In this document: one piece after another, positions 1 through 5,599 of the stretch | Position numbering within the stretch: position 1 is the stretch's first letter | Layout of the letters: the number at the start of each line of letters is the position of its first letter | DNA from: Candidatus Woesearchaeota archaeon | GTDB lineage: Archaea > Nanoarchaeota > Nanoarchaeia > Woesearchaeales > JAGVZT01 | DNA length: 7,368 bases | Assembly (NCBI GenBank): GCA_017608295.1 | Contig: JAFCGF010000072.1 | Coordinates: 1 to 7,368 of the forward strand | Direction: 5' to 3' | The notes under the pieces: generated by a model | What the model was told of the DNA's origin: nothing | What the model saw: the letters and a program-made list of their open reading frames with translations, nothing else | The model's database searches: none | Translations under genes and position numbers: made by a program

Positions 1-2
1 TC

Positions 3-1400
3 GGAAGGATTAAAACCCTGGCAATCGGTGATTATCATCTTCGGTTTGGACAGGGTTTAACACTATGGTCCGGTGTCTCATACGGAAAAACTCCTGACGT
101 AATGAACATTAGAAAAAGGCAATATGGGATAACAAAGTACAGTTCGACTGATGAAAACCGGTTTCTACGGGGTGCTGCTACAACAGTCAGCTTTAACAAC
201 CTGGATCTTACAGCATTCTATTCACGGAAAAAAATCGATGCAAATATTAACTACGGGGATACGCTAAATAACGAGATAGAAAATGTAACCAGTTTCCAGG
301 TTACAGGATACCACTCTATCCCTTCAGAAGTGACGGATGAAGATGCCATCAGTGAATCAATTGCCGGAGGAAACCTAAGCTATGGAAAGGACAATTTTCA
401 TCTGGGACTGACATTGGTAAATTATCAGTTTGGAGAAGCACTCATCCCGAATGAAAGACCATATAACCAATTTGACTTCAATGGGAAAAGCAATACCAAT
501 ATTGGATTTGATTATCGCCTTGGATGGAATAAGGTAAATTTATTCGGGGAGGTGTCACACTCCCTTGGCTACGGCATAGCATACCTGAATGGTGTTTTAC
601 TAAAAATGCACTCGCTGGTCTCTTTTTCCTTCCTTCACAGGCAATACCAGAAGGATTACTTTCCTTTTTATAGCCAGGCATTTGCAGAGAACTCAACCAA
701 TAAAAACGAGCAAGGGCTCTACATGGGGACACAGATTCAGCCATTGAAACACCTGAAGGTCTCTGCTTATGTTGATGCGTTCAAATTTCCCTGGTTAAAA
801 TACAATGTGGATGCACCATCGAATGGATCAGACTATATGGTGCGAATCGATTATAATCCATTGGAAACATTGGAACTTTATTTCCATCTGAAAGAAGAAT
901 CCAAACCAAGAAACAAGAGCCCCGTACTACCATCATTGAATGAAATTGTGGATACCAAACTGACAAAGTTGAGGTTTCATCTTGCATACTGGATCCTGCC
1001 ACAGCTTCAGCTCCGAAGCCGTATTGAACTTTCACGATTTTGGATGGAAGACAAACCGACTGAAAATGGTTACCTGGTTTTTCAGGATGTGTTATTCAGG
1101 CCTGAAGAATTACCGGTTTCCATTTCCTTCCGCTATGCCATGTTTGATGCTGATTCCTGGGACGCGAGGATCTATGCCTATGAACACGATCTGTTGTATG
1201 CATTTTCCATTCCAGCATTCCACCTGAATGGAATCCGGACCTATCTCCTGGTGAAATATTCGCCCCTGGAATCAATGGATCTTTGGTTTCGGCTGGCACA
1301 AACCTATTATTCTCAGGTGGAATCTATCGGTTCCGGTTTGAATGAGATTCCCGGCAAAACAAAAACGGAAGTAAAGGTGCAGATGCAGTTGAAGTTTTGA
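3..1400 (+). CDS. C-terminal part of an outer-membrane beta-barrel protein, HhH/ComEA-like family (5' partial)
   Basis: The frame is open from position 3 with no stop before the ATG at 102, and the codons before that ATG read as family-like protein (GDYHLRFGQGLTLWSG). The ATG is therefore internal and the gene begins left of the window; 465 residues are visible. The visible part is rich in alternating aromatic and polar stretches (LDLTAFYSRKK, LELYFHLKEES, MDLWFRLAQTYYS), as expected of amphipathic beta strands. It ends in VQMQLKF, a terminal phenylalanine typical of outer-membrane barrels recognised by the Bam machinery. The blocks FGQGLTLWSG and SSTDENRFLRGAA match, from memory, the C-terminal half of Bacteroidota proteins annotated as helix-hairpin-helix domain (ComEA-like). 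The HhH and signal-peptide region would lie upstream and cannot be seen. A role in DNA uptake is implied only by that family name. It converges on recJ. An unrelated barrel protein is the main alternative. Confidence 0.7.
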   Translation, partial: GRIKTLAIGDYHLRFGQGLTLWSGVSYGKTPDVMNIRKRQYGITKYSSTDENRFLRGAATTVSFNNLDLTAFYSRKKIDANINYGDTLNNEIENVTSFQVTGYHSIPSEVTDEDAISESIAGGNLSYGKDNFHLGLTLVNYQFGEALIPNERPYNQFDFNGKSNTNIGFDYRLGWNKVNLFGEVSHSLGYGIAYLNGVLLKMHSLVSFSFLHRQYQKDYFPFYSQAFAENSTNKNEQGLYMGTQIQPLKHLKVSAYVDAFKFPWLKYNVDAPSNGSDYMVRIDYNPLETLELYFHLKEESKPRNKSPVLPSLNEIVDTKLTKLRFHLAYWILPQLQLRSRIELSRFWMEDKPTENGYLVFQDVLFRPEELPVSISFRYAMFDADSWDARIYAYEHDLLYAFSIPAFHLNGIRTYLLVKYSPLESMDLWFRLAQTYYSQVESIGSGLNEIPGKTKTEVKVQMQLKF

Positions 1401-1473
1401 GGGGTTGGATAAAAAATTAACAATTCCTCCGGAGCTAAGATAATATGAGGATCCTTATATCTAAAAACAGATA

Positions 1474-1637
1474 GGGGCCGTCTCAATAGTAAATATAAAA
1501 AATTCCACGCAGAGAACGCAGAGAACCGGAAAATACGCAAAGATCTAATTATTAAGCATATAATCTTTGCGATCTCTGCGAATTGCTTTGCGAACTTTGC
1601 GTGAATTCATTTCTTAGGGGACTTTTGATACAGCCCC
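1474..1637. repeat. MITE-like inverted-repeat element with CGCARAG heptamers
   Basis: The outer ends are imperfect terminal inverted repeats. The left end is GGGGCCGTCTCAATAGT (1474-1490). The complement of the right end (1621-1637) is GGGGCTGTATCAAAAGT, giving 14 of 17 matches. The triplet ATA flanks both sides (1471-1473 and 1638-1640) and could be a target duplication, though such a short AT-rich match can be chance. Inside, a second palindrome is built from CGCARAG units: forward at 1508, 1517 and 1536, and reverse-complemented at 1565, 1574, 1586 and 1595, mostly at a 9-nt pitch. The centre (about 1543-1564) is AT-rich and would form the loop. There is no transposase or other coding capacity, so any movement would need an enzyme from elsewhere. 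Similar CGCAAAG palindromes are, from memory, frequent between Bacteroidota genes. Confidence 0.6.
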
Positions 1638-1691
1638 ATATCAAGGAAAGAGTGCAAATACAAGCAATAATTTTTAATACCTGTTAATAAA

Positions 1692-1753
1692 ACCCCATAG
1701 GGGTGTTCTGTCTTTAGATATGATAACCATAAATGGCTGAGCTCCGTAGGTGC
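1692..1753. repeat. Paired small hairpins with a CCnTAGG core
   Basis: Two hairpins of the same design lie 36 nt apart. ACCCC-ATA-GGGGT (1692-1704) has a 5-bp stem and a 3-nt loop. GCTCC-GTA-GGTGC (1741-1753) has the same layout with one T:T mismatch; the usual form, as I recall it, is GCTCCGTAGGAGC. The segment between them and the following GATCTGTTT also look like a dispersed intergenic repeat I associate with Bacteroidota genomes, but I cannot confirm copy number from one window. Confidence 0.45.
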
Positions 1754-1776
1754 GATCTGTTTTTGAGGAGAAGAAA

Positions 1777-1794
1777 TTTGATTGATTAATCAAA
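1777..1794 (-). terminator. Possible weak stem-loop terminator at the end of recJ
   Basis: TTTGATT-GATT-AATCAAA is a perfect 7-bp inverted repeat with a 4-nt loop that overlaps the recJ stop codon (1790-1792). The stem has a single G:C pair in each arm, so it is weak. On the minus strand it is followed by a T-rich but interrupted stretch. It may be only a local symmetry. Confidence 0.25.
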
Positions 1795-3505
1795 CCTCCT
1801 TTATATCCTTCAGGTTGAGTTGGATGGTTACTTCTCCACGAAATGAATTCTCTTCAATGGAGTAGCAGATATCAAATGGTTTGCCTTCTCTGATCAGATG
1901 GTAGTGTTCGGCCATTCCAAATCCTATGGCGGGGAATTGATTATAGGGATCTTCTTTTTGTGACAGGTCAAGTTTCAAATGCTCTGACGATGCTCCAACC
2001 AACCTTCCCATACCACAATCAAATATATTTCGTGTGATGAAAACGGGAGCCGAATTACCCGGTCCGAAAGGTTGGAATTGTTTCAGTATCCGGCAAAACT
2101 TGTCTGATATCTCAGTAAAATCAATGCGTGTATCTATCTCAACCTTCGGAATTAGCTGGTCATCAGTAATGGTATCACCTACTACCTCCTCAAAACGTTC
2201 CTGGAACTCTTCAATATTCTCTTTTTTCAGCGTCAATCCAGCTGCGTACATGTGTCCGCCAAAATTTTCCAGGAGGTCACCGCAGGCATCAATGGCCTGG
2301 TAAAGATCATACCCAAGGACAGATCTGGCAGAACCGGTAGCAAACCCATTTGATTCTGTAAGAACAACTGTAGGCCGGTAATAGGTTTCGGTTAACCTGG
2401 AAGCCACTATGCCAATCACGCCCTTATGCCATTCCGGGTTGTATACAACTGTTGATTTGCAGTTATTTAGTCTCGGGTCAGAGGAGATCATTTGCAATGC
2501 TTCCTGGGTTATAGACCGGTCAATATTTCTTCGGGTTTCATTGAAGACATTGATTTTGTCGCTCATTTCTGTGGCATCTTTGTCATTCATTGAAGTAAGC
2601 AGATCCACTGCTTTTTCACCGGATTCAATTCTTCCTGCCGCATTTATTCTTGGTCCGATCTTAAAAATTATATCCTCAATCCCGATCTGTTTGCCGCTCA
2701 TACCGGAGATCTTAATAATGGATTTAAGACCCGTTCGCGGATTACTATTGAGCTGAATCAGTCCGAAATGGGCTAAAATCCGGTTTTCGCCTGTAACCGG
2801 TACAATATCTGATGCAATACTAACAGCCACCAGATCAAGGTAGGGAATGATCTCATCGAACGGGATCCCATTGATTTTTGCGTATGCTTGCACTAATTTA
2901 AACCCAACACCACATCCTGATAACTCTTTATACGGGTATGTACAATCGTTCCTTTTCGGGTCGAGAACAGCAACAGCTTTCGGGATCTGTTTCGCAGGCA
3001 AGTGATGATCGCAAATGATAAAATCAATCTGTTTTGACCGGGCATATTCCACTTTTTCAATAGCCTTAATTCCACAATCGAGAGCGATTACCAGGTTATA
3101 ATTGTTTTCGGAAGCAAAATCAATGCCTTCAGTGGAGACACCATAACCCTCTTTATCCCGGTCGGGAATATAGTATCCGATATTCTGATAGCGTTCTTTA
3201 AAGAAGGAATACACCAGGGCAACCGATGTGGTACCATCTACATCATAGTCGCCGTAGATCAATATTTTTTCATTCCGCGCCATGGCCGAACCGATCCTGT
3301 CGACTGCAATGTTCATATCAGTCATCCGAAAAGGATCATGCAAATCTGAAAGGTCAGGTCGAAAAAATAACTTTGCCTCATTAAAGGTTCGTATTCCTCT
3401 TTGGATCAACAAATTAGATAATGTCAGATCAACCTGAAGGTTGTCTGCAAGCTCCCTGCTCAAGGTATCATCAGGAGCTTCTTTTATGATCCATTTCTTA
3501 TCCAT
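1790..3505 (-). CDS. recJ: Single-stranded-DNA-specific exonuclease RecJ
   Basis: RecJ degrades single-stranded DNA 5' to 3' in the cytoplasm, using Mn2+/Mg2+, in recombination, mismatch and base-excision repair. The 571-residue product is full length (E. coli RecJ is about 577). The DHH catalytic domain shows DYDVDG (86-91), ALDCG (141-145, D143), CDHH (165-168) with LDPKR following, and ASDIVP (231-236), all carrying the metal-binding aspartates and histidines of the family. GPRINAAGR (284-292) closes this part. The DHHA1 domain follows with HKGVIGIVASR (360-370), GSAR (391-394) and GGHMYAAGL (416-424). The C-terminal stretch (about 450-571) fits the OB-like domain of bacterial RecJ. No catalytic residue appears lost. 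The start is ATG (3503-3505), and its first 22 nt lie inside the lipB 3' end, suggesting translational coupling in one transcript. Confidence 0.95.
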   Translation of the reverse strand: MDKKWIIKEAPDDTLSRELADNLQVDLTLSNLLIQRGIRTFNEAKLFFRPDLSDLHDPFRMTDMNIAVDRIGSAMARNEKILIYGDYDVDGTTSVALVYSFFKERYQNIGYYIPDRDKEGYGVSTEGIDFASENNYNLVIALDCGIKAIEKVEYARSKQIDFIICDHHLPAKQIPKAVAVLDPKRNDCTYPYKELSGCGVGFKLVQAYAKINGIPFDEIIPYLDLVAVSIASDIVPVTGENRILAHFGLIQLNSNPRTGLKSIIKISGMSGKQIGIEDIIFKIGPRINAAGRIESGEKAVDLLTSMNDKDATEMSDKINVFNETRRNIDRSITQEALQMISSDPRLNNCKSTVVYNPEWHKGVIGIVASRLTETYYRPTVVLTESNGFATGSARSVLGYDLYQAIDACGDLLENFGGHMYAAGLTLKKENIEEFQERFEEVVGDTITDDQLIPKVEIDTRIDFTEISDKFCRILKQFQPFGPGNSAPVFITRNIFDCGMGRLVGASSEHLKLDLSQKEDPYNQFPAIGFGMAEHYHLIREGKPFDICYSIEENSFRGEVTIQLNLKDIKEV

Positions 3506-4200
3506 TCCGCTTCAAAGATATCTAAAAATTTCTCTTTCAACTGGTTTTTTATCTCTTCCATTTGCAGGTTCTCCCCCAGCTCCCTTTCCATCGAAGTTAC
3601 ACCCTTATCGGTAAAGCCACATGGGTTGATCTTTTCAAAATAATTGAGGTCAGTTTTTACATTTAGGGCAAAACCATGCATTGTAATATAGCGACTGGCC
3701 CTCACCCCAATAGCACAAATTTTTCTCGCCTTGTGTGGATTACTGGTGTCAATCCATACTCCTGCAGCACCGGCATATCGTTCTCCGGTGATCCCAAATT
3801 CATTAAGTGTTCGAATAATTGATTCCTCCAATCTATGGATGTAATCTTTGATCTTCAAACTAAATTGTTCCAGGTCAAGGATAGGATACCCCACAATCTG
3901 ACCGGGCCCATGATACGTTATATCACCGCCCCTGTTAATCTTGTAGAAAGAGATCTTCTTCTCATCCAACTCCGACTGGTCGATCAGAATATTTTCCGTT
4001 TTACCGCTTTTTCCCAATGTGTAAACATGGGGGTGTTCACAGAATAGTAAATAGTTATCTTCAGCCTGTATTACCTCCTTCACATCTTTCCGGCTCGTGG
4101 TTTTCCAGTCCATGATCTTTTTAAAAAGCTCTTCCTGGTAATCCCATGCTTCTTTATAATCGATCAAACCCAGATCCTGATATGTAATTTTTTTGCTCAC
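3484..4200 (-). CDS. lipB: Lipoyl(octanoyl) transferase LipB
   Basis: LipB moves the octanoyl group from octanoyl-ACP to the lipoyl-domain lysine of E2 subunits and GcvH, the first step of endogenous lipoate synthesis in the cytoplasm. Numbered from an upstream GTG at 4248, visible motifs are EHPHVYTLG (71-79), RGGDITYHGPGQ (106-117), KICAIGVR with the catalytic lysine K176, HGFALNV (191-197) and INPCGFTDKGVTS with the catalytic cysteine C210. There is no ATG before M46, which lies inside the conserved domain, so the start must be non-ATG. I prefer GTG at 4198-4200 (238 residues). Conserved sequence (ITYQDLGLIDYKEAWDYQ) begins just after it. The longer GTG start at 4248 (254 residues) sits within an intergenic repeat arm and adds 16 residues unlike the family. 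An in-frame TAA at 4255-4257 limits the frame. The 3' end overlaps recJ. Confidence 0.93.
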   Translation of the reverse strand: MSKKITYQDLGLIDYKEAWDYQEELFKKIMDWKTTSRKDVKEVIQAEDNYLLFCEHPHVYTLGKSGKTENILIDQSELDEKKISFYKINRGGDITYHGPGQIVGYPILDLEQFSLKIKDYIHRLEESIIRTLNEFGITGERYAGAAGVWIDTSNPHKARKICAIGVRASRYITMHGFALNVKTDLNYFEKINPCGFTDKGVTSMERELGENLQMEEIKNQLKEKFLDIFEAEWIRNGS

Positions 4201-4243
4201 AGGTTTTTGTAATGAGATAACTCCATTGTGTTTCTGGCCAACC

Positions 4244-4462
4244 GCCACAAATGATTATCAAATGTGCTAATTCTTTTAAAAATCAAATCTTTTATTAGTG
4301 AATTAGTGGCTTCATATCTTATTTCTGCCTGACTATTAATTGCCACGAATGCACTAATGATTTACGAATGCACAAACATATTGATTTATCAAATCTTTTA
4401 TCCGTGAATCTGTGGCATTCTTTTCAACTGATCCTAAATTATTAGCCACGGATACACGAATT
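4244..4462. repeat. Array of alternating inverted arms GCCACnnATnCACnAAT
   Basis: Arms on alternating strands follow one another: forward GCCACAAAT (4244-4252), reverse ATTAGTGAATTAGTGGC (4294-4310), forward GCCACGAATGCACTAAT (4342-4358), reverse ATCCGTGAATCTGTGGC (4400-4416) and forward GCCACGGATACACGAAT (4445-4461). Neighbouring arms can pair into stem-loops with loops of about 30-40 nt. The reverse arms sit inside a longer direct repeat, CAAATCTTTTAT...GTGGC, at 4284-4310 and 4390-4416 (about 23 of 27 identical, 106-nt period). This indicates tandem duplication of a unit or two insertions of the same element. There is no coding content. Similar GTGAATCTGTGGC-type sequences are, from memory, dispersed in Bacteroidota genomes. 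Confidence 0.6.
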
Positions 4463-4480
4463 AGCATCTAATAAGTTCCA

Positions 4481-4508
4481 ATTAACGATTAACATTTGAC
4501 TATTAACT
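4481..4508. repeat. Degenerate heptamer tandem repeat (ATTAACn)
   Basis: Four consecutive 7-nt units can be read: ATTAACG, ATTAACA, TTTGACT, ATTAACT. On the other strand the consensus is close to AGTTAAT/AGTCAAA, which matches the AGTnARC heptamers inside the lysS coding region at 7109-7136. It lies 36 nt beyond the lipA stop codon. Confidence 0.5.
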
Positions 4509-4521
4509 GTTCTCCGCATTC

Positions 4522-4537
4522 GCCTCAGCCTTAGCCT
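4522..4537. repeat. Short hexamer run GCCTYA
   Basis: GCCTCA-GCCTTA-GCCT reads as two and two-thirds copies of a 6-nt unit immediately after the lipA stop codon. It is too short to be secure alone, but it adjoins the heptamer run and the inverted-arm array. Confidence 0.3.
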
Positions 4538-4544
4538 GTCAAAT

Positions 4545-5411
4545 TTATTTGACCACGTGTTTTTCAGCATGGTATGATGAACGTACCAACGGGCTGCTCT
4601 CAACAAACCGGAATCCCTTTTCAAGACCAATTATTTTCAATTTGTCAAATCGTTCAGGAGATATATATTCCCTCACAGGGTAGTGTTTCATTGTTGGAGC
4701 CAGGTACTGACCGATGGTTATAATCCGGCATCCGGTTTCCAGCAGATCATCCATGGTCTCCAGCACCTCTTCTTCCATTTCACCCAGACCCAGCATTATT
4801 CCAGACTTTGCTATTGAACCCTGATCTGAGATATACTTTAAAACGCCAAGACTGCGATCATAGATTGACCAGTTTCTGATTTTGGATGTAAGGCGTCGAA
4901 CGGTTTCAAGGTTGTGTGATATGACTTCTGGTCCGGCATCAATTACCTTTTGTATAGCTTCCTCTCTCCCTTGAAAATCGGGGATAAGGGTTTCCATGGT
5001 AATCCCCGGATTTATTTTTTTCACTGTCCGTATGGTTTCAGCCCAGAATTCCGATCCAAAGTCTTCCAGATCATCCCGGTCAACAGATGTGATAACACAG
5101 TGTTTAAGCTCCATGATCTTAATGGACCTGGCGAGTTTTATAGGTTCGTTTTGATCAACCGGAAGGGGTTTCCCTGTAATAACTGAGCAAAATTTACAAG
5201 CCCGGGTGCATATCTCTCCCAGGATCATGAAGGTAGCTGTTCCGGCATTCCAGCACTCTCCTATGTTTGGACAGTTGCCACTGGTACAAATCGTATGCAG
5301 TCCATTTTTTTGAACCAGGTTCTTAACCTTCGGGTAAGTACCACCGCTTGCTCGCTCCATTTTGAGCCAGGAAGGAAGCCTGCCTCTGTTCTTCAGTTCA
5401 TCCATCGTCAT
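4545..5411 (-). CDS. lipA: Lipoyl synthase LipA
   Basis: LipA is a radical-SAM enzyme that inserts two sulfur atoms at C6 and C8 of protein-bound octanoyl groups, completing the cofactor begun by LipB. Numbered from a TTG one codon upstream (5414), the auxiliary [4Fe-4S] cluster ligands are C43, C48 and C54 in CTSGNCPNIGEC (CX4CX5C). The radical-SAM cluster ligands are C69, C73 and C76 in CTRACKFC (CX3CX2C). The C-terminal RSSYHAEK (278-285) supplies the conserved serine that ligates the auxiliary cluster. SVDRDDLEDFGS (110-121) and SHNLETV (166-172) are further family blocks. The length, about 288 residues, is normal. ATG at 5409-5411 is preferred to the TTG at 5414; a second ATG lies two codons further in (5405). 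lipA is divergent from lysS and followed on the same strand by lipB and recJ, so a lipA-lipB-recJ transcript is possible but interrupted by 344 bp of repeats. Confidence 0.96.
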   Translation of the reverse strand: MTMDELKNRGRLPSWLKMERASGGTYPKVKNLVQKNGLHTICTSGNCPNIGECWNAGTATFMILGEICTRACKFCSVITGKPLPVDQNEPIKLARSIKIMELKHCVITSVDRDDLEDFGSEFWAETIRTVKKINPGITMETLIPDFQGREEAIQKVIDAGPEVISHNLETVRRLTSKIRNWSIYDRSLGVLKYISDQGSIAKSGIMLGLGEMEEEVLETMDDLLETGCRIITIGQYLAPTMKHYPVREYISPERFDKLKIIGLEKGFRFVESSPLVRSSYHAEKHVVK

Positions 5412-5569
5412 CAAATATCAAGTCCGTCTGGTCGGTGAAATGTGTAGGTATACTAAAAGAAAGACCTCTTTAAGATCACATTTTTAACTGCTACGAAGGT
5501 ACTCAAAAATTGATCAACTTATCGCCATTTTTTGTAATGGCTCCGGGGCCCCAATCATAAAAGAAATCA

Positions 5570-5577
5570 TATCTTTG
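5570..5577 (+). promoter_or_regulatory. Bacteroidota-type -7 promoter element for lysS
   Basis: TATCTTTG matches the TAnnTTTG consensus of the primary sigma factor in Bacteroidota and ends 22 nt before the lysS ATG, which predicts a short leader. A TTTG that could serve as the -33 element is not at the usual spacing; the nearest candidate (5531-5534) is too far upstream. A GGGGCCCC palindrome (5545-5552) lies between them. The 188-bp lipA-lysS gap (5412-5599) must also hold the lipA promoter. On the minus strand the best candidate there is AATTTTTG (complement of 5503-5510, one mismatch), which is not convincing. Confidence 0.5.
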
Positions 5578-5599
5578 CATAAATTTAAAAATCAGGAAT

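Larger units (their letters stand above)
1401..1789. other. Convergent intergenic region, repeat-filled
   Basis: This 389-bp gap lies between the 3' ends of the barrel gene and recJ. I see no plausible coding region on either strand. It holds a near-perfect palindrome around AGGATCCT (1443-1460, one G:T mismatch, no loop), a MITE-like element (1474-1637), a pair of small hairpins (1692-1753) and an AT-only stem-loop at the recJ stop (1777-1794). There is also a short CTCCGGAG palindrome at 1427-1434. Both genes must terminate here, but no GC-rich stem followed by a U-run is obvious for the barrel gene. Confidence 0.7.
4201..4544. other. lipA-lipB spacer, made largely of repeats
   Basis: This 344-bp gap lies between two functionally linked genes on the same strand. 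I see no coding region in it beyond the possible 16-codon lipB extension. It contains alternating GCCAC/GTGGC repeat arms (4244-4462), four 7-nt units (4481-4508) and a short 6-nt run (4522-4537). The stems could act as transcript stability or attenuation elements between lipA and lipB, but nothing in the sequence proves that. No convincing lipB promoter was found. Confidence 0.7.

Noticed and set aside
478..1540. Several open frames of 60-90 codons on both strands across the barrel gene and its 3' flank
   Set aside because: They lie opposite or out of frame with a long frame of family-like protein and show no recognisable motifs of their own.
4284..4416. CRISPR array
   Set aside because: There are only two direct copies of a 27-bp imperfect repeat 106 nt apart, with inverted arms between them and no cas genes; spacing and form do not fit.
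5412..5414. TTG start for lipA
   Set aside because: An ATG follows immediately at 5409-5411 and another at 5403-5405; a TTG adding one residue is unlikely.
5412..5599. Riboswitch or T-box leader before lysS or lipA
   Set aside because: The predicted lysS leader is about 16 nt and the rest of the gap shows no conserved aptamer-like or T-box sequence.
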